Positions 1-9,892 of a stretch of DNA of 15,425 nucleotides are shown one piece after another. Location: NCBI GenBank assembly GCA_001584585.1, contig LSYV01000086.1:46505-61929 (forward strand), given 5' to 3'. Source of the DNA: Gonium pectorale (Eukaryota > Chlorophyta > Chlorophyceae > Chlamydomonadales > Volvocaceae). Within the stretch, counting starts at the first letter, position 1, and every line of letters begins with the position of its first letter. The position numbers and the translations under genes are program-made. The notes under the pieces are model-generated. The model had not been told where the DNA came from, did no database searches, and worked only from the letters and a program-made list of their open reading frames with translations.

Positions 1-3
1 TAA

Positions 4-510
4 GGTGGAAGAGGGGGGGGCGCACTCAAGGTTCTGAACAGCCCGGAGGGCGCAGCCTTCTCGTGGCTGCTGGCGGCACTGCCGCGCGCGCCATCGATGT
101 TTACACGCACAAGCCCGTCCCTTCTATTGCCGCCACCCGTGCCTTTACGCGGTTGCATTGTGCCGCCATGGTCAATGCCCCAGTTCCGTTTCTTGACATT
201 GCAGCCCATCGGTTGTCCTGCCTCCCGTGACCCCGCCTCCCGACAGGCAGACGAGGCGGAGGCGGTGCGCGTGCTCGGGCCGGAGGAGGGCAGCGGCGGG
301 GTGGATGCCGCGCTGGCGCGGACCGAGGCGCTGCTGGCGGAAGGGCGGCCGGCGGCCGCTGCGGAGCTGCTGGCGGCGGCGCTGGGCGGCACCGCGGCGG
401 CGGCGCTGGCGGTGGACTGGGTGGAAGCGGCGCGGCGGCGCGCGGCGGTGGAGGCGGCGGTGGCGGCGCTGAACGCTCACGCGGCCGCCACCTGGGCCTC
501 CGTGGCGTGA
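4..510 (+). CDS. Mic60/mitofilin-like protein, C-terminal end only (partial gene)
   Basis: This is the 3' end of a plus-strand gene that begins left of the window. The last exon probably starts after the acceptor CGACAG (exon from 247) or GCAG (from 251) and runs to the TGA at 508-510. It reads an alanine-rich helical segment (AALARTEALLAEGRPAAAAE), then a Gly-Thr turn, then AVDWVEAARRRAAVEAAVAA, and ends in NAHAAATWASVA. A short helix, a Gly-containing turn, an invariant-looking D-W-x-x-x-A-R and a helix ending in xAHA is the order at the C-terminus of Mic60/mitofilin, the inner-membrane MICOS subunit that shapes crista junctions. An earlier exon probably begins after CTCAAG at 31 (VLNSPEGAAFSWLLAALPRA). 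The frame is open from 4 to 510, but the C/T-rich stretch before 247 looks intronic and I could not fix the donor. Identity is an inference from a short region, and the match is only moderate. Confidence 0.5.
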   Translation, partial: GGRGGGALKVLNSPEGAAFSWLLAALPRAPSMFTRTSPSLLLPPPVPLRGCIVPPWSMPQFRFLTLQPIGCPASRDPASRQADEAEAVRVLGPEEGSGGVDAALARTEALLAEGRPAAAAELLAAALGGTAAAALAVDWVEAARRRAAVEAAVAALNAHAAATWASVA

Positions 511-1862
511 ATGCGGCTTCTACGAGCGAGCTCCTTCTCAGGACTTCTTATCAGGGCTTGCAGTGTCGTCTCTCTGTGTTTCGGTAGCCTCGCTTGGGTG
601 AAGGGGTGCTGTACCCAGAATACCCGACAGGCATTGGCGATTCGCGTTGCCGTTGTGCGACGTACGATACACGTGCGTTTGGCTGGAGGTGCGCGAGGCT
701 AGACCTATTGTCCTCCATTTTGATAGCGACCTTCGGTCATGCTGGTGCAGCCCCGGGCCACGTTGCGAGGCCGTTTCGTGCTGCGAGGCCGCCTCCTTTG
801 CGCTGCGCGGCCCATTTGCAATGTACGGTCCCTATACGCTGGCCATCTGGTTGCGTACTACAGGCCACTCGCGCGTACGCGATGCGCGACAGCAATCCGC
901 GTGGTGGTCAGGCTGGTTGACCCCGGCACCGTGGACTGCTGCTCCTGCTTTGGTTGATGAGTTGGGATGGATGCAGGCTGGCCATTCAGCTGCCCAAGCC
1001 GGTCCCGGTGCTGGTACATGCGCACGGTGTTGGCATGGCGGTGTGAGTTGTTACATGTCATCGTTCGGTGTCGACTGCCATCAAACGAGGCCGTTGCTAT
1101 GGCTCCGGATGGCTAGGAGATGGGACGCGGCGTGCGTGGCCATTGAGGGGCGACCTGGGCCGGGCCCGCCGCCCGAATGGTGCCGTCTCCTGCGTCGTCG
1201 GCTGCGGTGTGACTGCACCTCGCACACTGACGACGCATGTATGCGTGCAGGGTTGTGGAACGCATCGGTCGCATGCGTGCTTGCAGCACGGGCGGCCGTG
1301 ATACCGGTAGTACGGCAGGTACTGCTAGGCGCTTGTTACCGCGGTGACCGCGGGGCGCGAGCTGCATGTCTTGCCCAGCAGGATGTATGCGAGAGTCGAC
1401 GTCGGGCAGCAGGGTTTGCGGCTTACAACGATCAAGCGAGGAACTGTGCAATGAGCAACGCTGTGCCCATTGCGCTCTGACCGCATGCCTGCACGCACTC
1501 CGTCGTATGCGTTGTTCCTTTTCAGCACTCCGTCACGCATACGTAACACACGCACGACAAGCCACACCTCGCCCGGCCCAACATTAATGGGACGGCGTTC
1601 GTCCGAAAGTCCTGCAAAAATAACCGCATCTCACGCGCGACGATCGGTCGTCTCCTCCGGCCCCATGGCCTTACAGAAGGGTACCCGTCATCAGCTAGTT
1701 TCCGTTAGCTATCCGTAGCCCTAGGTCGCTAGATGGGTGTATGCTTCCGTGAGACGCGTTGCCTATCTTAGACCTTCCCCGGCGCCCACCGGCAGCCACT
1801 CTCCGCCTGTGTCCTCCTCCGCATCGGGCCACTCCTGGCATAGTGGCACCGCCTACACCTCA
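511..1862. other. Convergent 3' UTR / intergenic region, no gene seen
   Basis: This stretch separates the end of the plus-strand Mic60-like gene from the end of the large minus-strand gene. Base use is much less GC-extreme than in the exons on either side. The longest open frame (647-1480, plus) has a Cys/Trp/Arg-rich translation typical of noncoding DNA. The left part is probably the 3' UTR of the Mic60-like gene, although I found no plus-strand TGTAA in it. The right part (about 1655-1862) is the 3' UTR of the minus-strand gene. Confidence 0.6.
1671..1675 (-). terminator. TGTAA poly(A) signal of the twin-DUF3110 gene
   Basis: The plus strand reads TTACA, i.e. TGTAA on the minus strand, about 190 bases after the stop codon of the minus-strand gene ending at 1863. 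TGTAA is the usual polyadenylation signal in Chlamydomonas and Volvox, and a 3' UTR of this length is normal. A second minus-strand TGTAA at 1423-1427 is an alternative. Confidence 0.55.
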
Positions 1863-4800
1863 TCAGTCTGTGAAGCCGTACCCCGTCTTGGCGAGCGCTG
1901 TCTGCGCCGCGTGTCCGTACATGACCAGCTGCAGGAACTCCCCGGGGCCCATGCCGGGCCGCATAGGCAGCTTGCCGCGGCGGAACACCGCCAGGCCGCG
2001 CGGCCGGCTCACGCCCGAGTTGATGTCGAGCTGCGGATCGGGAGGCGGCGGGGCGGGGCGGGACAGCAGGGCGATGAGCGAGGGTCTGAGTACAACATGC
2101 GGTTGGGAGGGGAGGAGACGAGTCGGACACTGGGCTGCGCGACCAGCTGACGGGCGCGAGTTTTTGGTCAAGTCAGTTGCAGGCGGGGGCCGAGGGGTGG
2201 GAGGTGGAGGCAGGTTGGGGCATGCGGGCGAGGCGGCTCGTTCGGCAAAAGGCAACAGCATGCGTTAAGCGGGTTTCATTCCTAAAAGCAGGGCCCAGGA
2301 GAGCACGCCTCCCTCAAGGGCGTGCTCGTGCGCACGTACCTCTTCGTCGTAGAGCTGCGTGAGCTGCTGCATCAGGGTGGCAGTCGGCATCATGCTCAGC
2401 TGCGGGCGGGAGAGCGGCAGAACGGCGGGAGGGAAACGGACAGGGGGGCGAGGCAAGAAAAGCCGAGTGAGGGGATGCAGGTTGAAGGTAAGCCTCTGAG
2501 CACTTGACAGAGCAGCGAGTTCGGAGTACGGGGAGCGAACACAACATGTTGCATAGTACGGAAGGGCGCAGGTCTGCTTTGGCGGAGCGCATGGAGATAG
2601 ATGCGTGCGGGCTGCGGAGCGAGGCCCCTTCAATGGCCGTCGGCACTTCCCTACACTAGCGAGCGAACCATCCACTAAGGGGGTAGAATGAAGCATAACT
2701 GCACCAGCTTCCATCGCAGTGCCTAGATCCGTGAGCCCTTGGCGCACCGTGCCCTGCCCGAAAATGAAGGGACTCGCGAGCAGGATTCGCGCGTCTCTCT
2801 CACGATACGCCCGGAAGGATGCAATCGCCAGCCCCTCACGCGCGCACCCGCGGCTCCGTGCCCGCGTACTCGGGCCACTGCGCCAGCAGCGTCAAGCAGG
2901 CGGTGCAGTCGGCGCGGTCCTCAAACGCCAGCACCCGCATGTCGCGGCGCGCGTCGTTCAGGGACACGTTCACCTGCAGCGCGGGAGGGATTAAGGGAAG
3001 TGAGGGCACCAGGATTCGCCAGCCAGCCCGTGGGCTATGCGTACGCATCTTCCTTCCGCCTCTCAGCGCCCCTCACGCCCGCGCACCTGCATGAAGCCCA
3101 CTGCGCCGTCCGGGTACCCGATGGTGGGCAGGTACAGCGCCTGGAAGCGGCTCTGCCACCAGGGCACCCGGCGGGGGCCTGCGTGCCAGCAGGAGGCGCG
3201 GGGGGGGCCGTGACGGCACGGGAGATGGAGGTGCTTGGTGCGGCCACGGCCATCGGAAACGCATAGTGCAGTCTGTCTGCATGACTCAGGAAGGCGGCGC
3301 GTGCTGCTTCTTTGGCCCGGACGTTTTCAGCCGGAACCGTGGGCAAAGAGCGCCGGGGGCACCGGGGACATAGGCAAAAAGACATGTAAGGATCTTACCC
3401 ACCCGAGCAGTTCTCTTTTTACCTGGCTCGGCTGCGGCCGCAGCCCGAGAAGCATGCACGTCGCTCCCCGCCTCGCGCATGGGTTCGTGCATCTACTGCG
3501 CCGTCAACGAACATAATCATCTGAGTTGCGGAGAATCGCCCAACCCGGCGGCACGCACCGCGGCCACAACCACACGCAGCCCCCTGATCTATCAACGATC
3601 GACCTGATTCCCTGGACCGGTAATGCCGCGCTGCCACAGCCCTCAGTCGACCGCACACCTGGAATGCCCGGCATGGACCGCCCCGGGAACAACAGGTCCG
3701 AGTCCGGCTCCGCGCCATCTGGGTCATCGTCGTCGTCGCCGCCTCCTTTGGCGCTCATTTCCGAAAAGACGCGCAGCGCCTCCTGTTCGACAAACGGAGG
3801 CGGCTCGAGCGGTTTAGGCGGGCCGCGGGCACGGGCTCCATAACGAGCGAGACCGCAAACGGCATGTGCGCCGAGGCGCGGCGCTCGTGAAGGCGCTCAC
3901 TGGTCTTGGGGCACTCTGCCGGTGACGGTCGCGAGCGAAGGGCACCTGGGCAGCACAACCTTCTGGCACGTCACCCGGCCAACAGGCGCTGCAACTGCCT
4001 CAGCCCACTCATGCGAAAAGGGAACTTCCGCACCGACCGTGCTTGCGCATGCGAGGACGGCTGGAGGCCGACGTGGTCTTGCCGGCCCGTAACCCGTAAA
4101 CCCCGCCTACAGCACTCCTTTTGCGCACCTTGACGCGGTCTTGTCGCACCTCCGGCGGCTCGACCACCTGTTGGGGTCACAAGAAGGGAGGTTGTGTCCG
4201 GCGCAATAACGGACGGGGCCGCCGCCCGCGAGGGGTTTAGACCTTCCAAACTTACAACATTGGAACGTCACCCTGGAACTCGCACGGTCGCAGCCGCATG
4301 GGCCCAGCGGCTCCGCACCTTTGGTGGCCGGTTGGTGCCCACGCGCTTGTTGAGCACCGTCACCCCGTCCTCGCCCTTACTGCTGACGGCGCCGCCGCCA
4401 CCGCCCTGCTGCCGGGCCCGGCTAGCCTGTCCGTCCGAACCTGTCGCTGTCCGGGAGGGGCCACCCGAGGGCACTGAGGTCGATGCGGCGGGAGTGGCTG
4501 CCGCAGCGGAGGACGTCGCGGTCTTGAGCAGCGTCGCCTCCGCCGTCTGTATCCGCTTGTTCGCCTTCCACGAGCCCCACGCGCGCCGTGCCCCCGCCTT
4601 GCCGTCGCTGCCGCCCGCCGCAACTGCAGCCGCCGGCCCCGCCGCTGGCGGCGACGACCCAGAGCTAGAGGCTTGAGACGCAGCCGGCGGCGCCGCCCCG
4701 CCCGCGCTTGTGCTATCCCGCTCGCCGTCACTCCGACGGCCGCTGTCAGGCGGGGAAGTGGTTGGCGCGGACCGCGATGCTGACGCCGCAGCCGCGGGCG

Positions 4801-7800
4801 ACTCTGCTGGTACGGCAGCTGCTGGCGCAGCCGCCGCCGGTGCAGCCGCAGCTGTCCCCGACCCAAGCCGCGCCTGCAGGTCCTCCAGCCGCCGCTGCAG
4901 CCGCTGCATGGCCGCAGTCGCATCGGGCGACGGCGGCAGGCCGCGCGCCTGCGCCGCCACCACGCCCTGCAGCACCTGCGCCAGCTGCCGCTGCACGTCC
5001 GCCACCTCCGCCGCCAGGTCGCCGCTGGCGCTGGCGCTGGCGCTCCTCCCACCCCCGTCTCCACCACTCCCGCGTGATCTCTTCCCGGCCACCATCGCAG
5101 ATGCCGTCTCCCTGGCGGAGCCGTCAGCGCCGCCTCTGCCGCCGCCGCCGAACAGCTGATAGTACTCCGACAGGAGGTCGTCCTCGGTGCGTTCCTCGCC
5201 CGCCTCTAAAGCGGACAGCGCCGCCTCGATGGCGGCGTCGGTGGGTCCCTGTGGCCATTGAGGTCATCGTGCAGTTTACGGCAGGTAAGGGCAGTCAGTT
5301 GGGGCCTGAACGAGAGCTTCCCTGTTCTTGCCATTATGGTTGTGCTGCCGTGACCCAAGAGTCCGGTCCGAGCCCAGGGACACCCCGTGCGCCGTGGCTT
5401 GACCAGTCTCTAAAGAACGCAGCTAGACCAGCTCCCGTCGCCACCGTGCGTCACGGACTGCTATCAAGCAGTTTGTAGCTTATGCCGTCACCCGCGGGAA
5501 GATGGTGAACTTGCAAACGATAGCCACGCCGCATGCCGCCCGCCGAACAGGAGAAGAGGTACGCAGCGGTGTGCCCGCCGGCGGCGGAATGCACTCGTCA
5601 GGGGACCCAAACACACGCCGTGCGCACCCGATCACCCACCTGCCGCTTTAGGATATCACGCGCAGCGTCCGGACCAACTTTGCGCTCCTCAGCCGCCGTC
5701 GACGTCACCGACTCGCTTCGCGCCGCCTCGGGCCCTGACGCCGCGGCTGCAAAGTCATCTCCTCGGCCTGCCGGCCGCGGACCGGCGCCAACGTCGGCAT
5801 CCTCTCCTGCGCCGGCATCCACCCCCACCGCCTGCGCCGCCGCCGTCATGAGGTCCGGAGCGGGCCGCAGCTCCTGCTCGGCGCGGGCCGCCGGCACATC
5901 CGTCGCCTCTGCGTCGACGACTTTCCGGGGCGCCCGGGAGCCTCGGACCCCCTCGTACGGCGAGCTCCACCAGTCGGGGGGGGCGGCGCCAGAGGCGGGT
6001 GCTGACTCCGACCAGTCCTCCCGTCCACTGCCGTGGCCACGTTTCAGACTGGAGCCCGGCTCACGAACAGCGGAGGGCTCCACCTGGGGAAGCGCCTCCG
6101 CCGCCTCAGCTTCCGCCGCTAGCTCGGGCGGCGGTCGCGACGGCGGCGATGGCGATGGCGGCGGCGGCGGTTGCGACGGCGGTCGCTGTGGGGATGGCGC
6201 CGCGGCCACCGCGGCCGCAGCGCCGGGTGTCGCCAGTGGCGCCCCCGCCGCTGGCGCGGCGGTCGGCGGAGCCAACGGGACCGGCGGTGACGGCGGTGCC
6301 GCTGTCGCCCGTGGCTCGTCGAAGCCGGGGAAGTCAAACTTGGTGGGCAGCTTGATGCGGAGGCCCTTTTGCGCGGCCAACGCCTCGGGATTCCGCTCGG
6401 CAGCGGCGGGGGGAGCACCGCCCGCAACTCCGCCGTTATCACCGCCGCCGCCTGGCGTAGCTCCGGCGACTTTGGGCTGCCGATCAACGGCCGTGCCGGA
6501 GCTACCCGGAGCTGCTCTGCCGGGGGCGTCACGCGCGGTGCTGCTGGAGGGCCCTGCGGCCGGAGCGGGGCCACCGGCCGCCGCGGTGTCCGACGAGGAG
6601 GAGGAGGAGGCAGCTGCCTGAGTCGCGCGCTCCAGGAGTTGTTGGGCCTCCGCCGCCGCGGCGGCCGGGGAGACGCCCCGCACAAGGGCCGCCAGCACCG
6701 CCTGCGGGGGCGGCGAAAAGCGGGACGTGAAGAGGTGAGGGAGGAACAGCGTAGGCCCATCGCCAACAGCCACGCCAAAGGCTGGTCAGGAGAATGGCGC
6801 TTCGCGTGCAACGTCGCGCACGGTTTCCTCTAGATACTGAAACAGGGCCGCATGACATACTCAGGCCGCATGTCGGAAGCGACGAGGCAACGAGGTGTTG
6901 ATGTATGCAAGACCAACACGTATTGCTTCCAGCCTCTATCATGTACGGCTGTGATGCAACACGCACAGCAGCCCCCAGCACCCGGCCATTGCCACAGCTG
7001 CGCTGCTCCTCCCCCCCGCGTCACGTCTAGTGAGAATGCCTTCCACCCCACTATCCCACCCGCGTCGCCTCACCTCCAGCTGGGCCGGCCCCAGCAGCAC
7101 GTCCTTGCGCAAGCTGTCGCCCGGCACCACCTCGAGCGGCGCGCCGCGCATGGCCTGGGGCCCACAGAAAGCGGGGCGGCGCGGGTGGGCGGGGAGCGTT
7201 TAAGACTCCCTGCGCTCGCGCGAAGCAGCAGCAAACCAGCAAGAAAACTGCCCGGAAGGGTATGACTTAGGCGCTGCTGACATGCTGGGGCCCTCCCCCT
7301 TGGGCACTTCTCTTCTTTTTCGTTGCATGTCCCCTTTACGCGTGGGCCCCCTCCCGGCACGCCTCACCGCCATGTCCTCCAGGAAGAGCGGCGTGGCGGA
7401 CAGCACCCCCATGGTGTTGGGCCGCGGACCGCTGGGCTGAGCGCCTGTGCAGGGAGTGGGCGGAAGGGCGGGGCGGGGCGACACAGCGCATGGCCTTGGT
7501 GAGGAGGTGGCTGAGGAGTCGCGGGCGCAGGACGGGAAGGGCTGAAAGGGAAGACCCGGCCGAGCCGACGTCGGCAAGTAAGTTCAAAGGGAAGGCGTCA
7601 CAGGAATTCGAGAGCGTGTTGGCAAATGTGGGCTCGCCCGCCAGATTGCCCGCCCGCCCACCCGCCCATGGGAGGACCAGTGTGCTTCGTCTGCGCTCCT
7701 GGGGCAGCGGCTCCCTTTATAGACTCTGTCCCAATCACCCACCGATGGTGATTGCGCAGGCTGCACTGCGTTCCCCTCGCACGGTGCCCCCTGCCTCACC

Positions 7801-9569
7801 TCCGCTGTTCGTCCCCCTCCTGTACCATAGCCCTTCGTCTCATCCGCAGCTGCCTGCCCGACCTTGACTTCCCTGGCCCCACCGCCTTTCCCCACCCTCC
7901 CAACACCGCATCGGCCATCCCACCCGTCCCGCGCTCCCCGCCCCTCCCCCTGACCCCGACCGTGCCCCTGTCCGTCCCTTCCGCACACTGCCCTCTCCCT
8001 CCCCTTCTGTCCCTACCCCTCCGCACACCTCCCCTTCCATCCCCTACCCTGGGACACACCTCCCCTTCCGTCGCACACCACCGCCTCTCCTAGCTCACCG
8101 CAGGCCCCTCAGCATCCCACCCTGGACGCCATCCTCGCCCACGCTCCTCGCCCCTCCCCGGATGCCCGCACCTGTGGTCACAAGGTCCTCCCATAGCGCA
8201 TTAGCAACGTACTCGGCATCGGAAGGGTCCTCAAATGCAATCAGCACCGCCGGGGAGCCGGTGCTGGCGGCGGTGCCAAGGCCAAGCCCACCACCACCGC
8301 CGGCAGAGGCGCCCCCTGAGCCTGACTCGGCAGCAACAGAGGCGTCGACACGGACTCGCGGTACGAGGCCGTACTGCGCTCCGAAGGAGATGTAGTACAG
8401 CCGTCCCAGCCGCCGCCACCAGCCCCGGTCCCGACCCGGAGGCGAGGGGCCAGCGGGGGACCGTGTTGGAGCCGGCGCTGCAGCGGCGGCGCCGGCGCCG
8501 GCAGGCGCAGGGCTCGCTGCCGACGCGCGCGCGGGCGCGGCTGCAGCTGGCGGGGACGTCCCCAGCGCCGCCTTCGCGCCGTCGCCGCCAGCCACCGCCG
8601 TGGCGGCTGCTGGACCCGCAGCCGCCGCCGTGGCATTCGCTTTCGCCTTCGCCTTCATGTTGCGGCTCAAGCGGGTCCACAGAAACGCCCCGACAGCGAC
8701 AGCCGCGGCGGCGCCCGCCAGCGGACCGTTCGGCCCCTCCGGCGCGAACCCGCCAGCACCTCCGCCGGCCCCACTGGCCGGCAGCAGCACGCGCGCCTGT
8801 CCGACGAAGCCGGCGCCGGCGCGCGCGCCACCATCGGCGCTCTGCTCCTCGCGCTCCTCGCTGCTGGAACCAGGCGCCGCCTGTGCACCGGCGGCAGACC
8901 GGGGCCCGGCAGGCGCGGCCGTGGCGGAGTGTGAGAGCCGAGCGCTCCAGATATTGGAGGCTGGGCTCCGGGCCAATGGATTCAACCGCTGCCGTAGCTG
9001 GGTGGAGGGAGGGAGAGACGGGGCTTGAAGAGCACTGTCTTGAACTGAGGGCTGCTGCTCCTCCCGCAGGTCGCTGCTGTCAAGCACGTCCGCAGCTCCA
9101 GTTTCGGCAGTTGCGTAGCTGCCCTTAAGACCGGAGCCAATGCCAGCATCGATGACGCGTCCAGTATCCGGAACAGTAAAGGTGGAATCCTTCGCCGCAG
9201 CGGCGCAAACGAGCTGTATGGCAAGGGAGGAATGGGGGAGGGAAGAGGGGTTCGGGAGGCGGGGGCAGAGGGTCAGGGGAGATGGTGTATGACGCTGGTT
9301 ACCCTGAGCTTGCCGCGTACTGCATCTTCAAGCCATGAAGGGGCGCAGGCATGTTTCGCATGAATATGGCGCGCGGAACCATTTGATGGCGTCGCGCAAG
9401 GTGAGTTGGCACCTACCAGTCGCCGCTGGGAAGAAACGGCAATCCCATGGCTCCACGCGTTCACCGACGTGAGCGTGTGGCCAGGCCTGAGCGTCGAGCG
9501 TGCTCCGCTCTCCGGCGGCTGTCGGGAAGCATCTCGGACTCGCAATCCGTTTGGGCACAACGGGTGCAT
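1863..9569 (-). CDS. Probable chloroplast protein with two DUF3110-like domains, 12 exons
   Basis: Exons assembled by eye, 5' to 3': 9569-9303, 9213-8172, 7444-7368, 7154-7074, 6701-5640, 5248-4319, 4167-4129 (optional), 3782-3659, 3178-3087, 2973-2848, 2399-2340, 2030-1863. Intron phases agree at every junction, giving about 1355 codons ending GYGFTD-stop. Exon 1 (about 89 residues) is rich in Arg/Ser/Ala and poor in acidic residues, and exon 2 opens LVCAAAAKD, like a transit-peptide cleavage region. Residues about 252-270 are hydrophobic and followed by basic residues. Domain A (about 353-489) carries VLIAFEDPSDAEYVANAL; domain B (about 1212-1340) carries RVLAFEDRADCTACLTLL. This FED-x-x-D helix core resembles DUF3110, a cyanobacterial/plastid family of unknown function. 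Between them lie Ala/Pro/Gly-rich sequence and a coiled coil (about 920-972). ATG 9569 is the only in-frame Met of exon 1, with an in-frame stop just upstream; the start is the least certain part. The biochemical role is unknown. Confidence 0.72.
4129..4167 (-). other. Possible 13-codon micro-exon of the twin-DUF3110 gene
   Basis: Minus-strand sequence CCCCAACAG precedes VVEPPEVRQDRVK, which is followed by AAG and the donor GTGCGC. It is phase 0 on both sides and sits between exons that are also phase 0, so it can be included or skipped without changing the frame. Only splice-signal quality supports it. Confidence 0.35.
4319..5248 (-). other. Exon 6 of the twin-DUF3110 gene: acidic helix, coiled coil, basic tail
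   Basis: This exon has 310 codons, phase 0 (acceptor CCACAG, donor GTGCGG). It begins GPTDAAIEAALSALEAGEER and continues to LLSEYYQLF, a likely acidic helix. After a Gly/Ser stretch comes DLAAEVADVQRQLAQVLQGV and then AMQRLQRRLEDLQARLG, a two-part coiled coil suggesting oligomerisation. The remainder is low-complexity and ends in a basic segment (RAWGSWKANKRIQ). Confidence 0.7.
5024..5044. repeat. GCTGGC hexanucleotide repeat in a coding exon
   Basis: There are three and a half copies of GCTGGC. On the minus strand they encode a Ser-Ala alternation (SASASAS) in exon 6 of the twin-DUF3110 gene, next to the coiled coil. A likely length-polymorphic coding microsatellite. Confidence 0.7.
5640..6701 (-). 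other. Exon 5 of the twin-DUF3110 gene: long low-complexity linker with conserved-looking islands
   Basis: This exon has 354 codons, phase 0 at both ends (acceptor CCCGCAG, donor GTGGGT). Most of it is Ala/Pro/Ser/Gly, as expected for a disordered linker. Two islands stand out: KGLRIKLPTKFDFPGFDEPR (around 6310-6370) and DWWSSPYEGVRGSRAPRKVV (around 5925-5980). Aromatic and charged residues in otherwise featureless sequence often mark binding motifs. I recognise no family in them. Confidence 0.7.
7445..8171 (-). other. Intron 2 of the twin-DUF3110 gene, with a long polypurine tract
   Basis: This is the longest intron of the gene, bounded by donor GTGCGG and acceptor GCACAG. Between about 7861 and 8095 the plus strand is almost pure C/T with CCCC and CCCT runs, so the pre-mRNA strand is G/A-rich. 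No coding potential was seen here. Confidence 0.6.
8024..8069. repeat. 15-bp direct repeat inside the intron polypyrimidine tract
   Basis: CACACCTCCCCTTCC occurs at 8024-8038 and again at 8055-8069, within the C/T-rich part of intron 2. This is probably local duplication in simple sequence. Confidence 0.6.
8172..9213 (-). other. Exon 2 of the twin-DUF3110 gene: linker, hydrophobic segment, start of domain A
   Basis: The acceptor CATACAG follows an 89-bp C/T-rich intron (9302-9214) with donor GTAACC. The exon ends ACCACAG before the donor GTGCGG, in phase 1. It encodes LVCAAAAKDSTFTVPDTGRV, a low-complexity stretch, a hydrophobic helix (PLAGAAAAVAVGAFLW) followed by RLSRNMKAKAKA, then WWRRLGRLYYISFGAQYGL and the FED motif of domain A. 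The helix followed by positive residues suggests a membrane anchor, possibly in a plastid membrane (inference). Confidence 0.75.
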
Positions 9570-9841
9570 GTTTCAGACTATGCTGCACGCATTTAACATG
9601 ATAATAATTATTGCAACGCAAGGAAGGAAGTCTTTCGCTATATTTCGTCTTGAACGTGAAGCAAATGAATGGTTATTTGTGACTCTACAGCAATACTTTT
9701 GCATTACTACTTAGTTAGACCGCCATTGGACCCGGTCGTAAAGGAAGGACTGACTTTGTCACGACCCAATTGCACTTCATTCACTCAGTGATATCATATC
9801 ATCAAACATCGTCTTTCAGGCCAGCAGCTGCACATATGGCT

Positions 9842-9862
9842 GCGAACCGGCCCACGGTTCGC
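9842..9862. repeat. Perfect 8-bp inverted repeat (hairpin)
   Basis: GCGAACCG at 9842-9849 and CGGTTCGC at 9855-9862 form a perfect stem with a 5-nt loop. It lies in the presumed 3' UTR of the RING gene, so it could fold in the RNA. Confidence 0.6.
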
Positions 9863-9866
9863 GGGT

Positions 9867-9892
9867 CGACATGTGTGGCCGACATGTGTGGC
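9867..9892. repeat. Two tandem copies of a 13-bp unit
   Basis: CGACATGTGTGGC is repeated exactly at 9867-9879 and 9880-9892, five bases after the inverted repeat. Role unknown. Confidence 0.75.

Noticed and set aside
647..1480. A 277-codon open frame on the plus strand
   Set aside because: It is Cys/Trp/Arg-rich with no domain, overlaps other open frames equally long for noncoding DNA, and its base use is unlike the neighbouring exons.
3837..3912. An upstream extension of exon 8 (GPPKPLEPPPFVEQ)
   Set aside because: It would begin in phase 1 after GGAG, which matches no preceding donor; the GTCGAACAG acceptor at 3783 gives phase 0 and fits.
5533..6621. A 362-codon plus-strand open frame
   Set aside because: It is the antisense shadow of exon 5, whose splice sites and phase fit the minus-strand gene.
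8235..9128. A 297-codon plus-strand open frame rich in Arg/Pro
   Set aside because: Antisense of exon 2 of the twin-DUF3110 gene; the Arg/Pro/Gln composition is typical of reverse reading of Ala/Gly codons.
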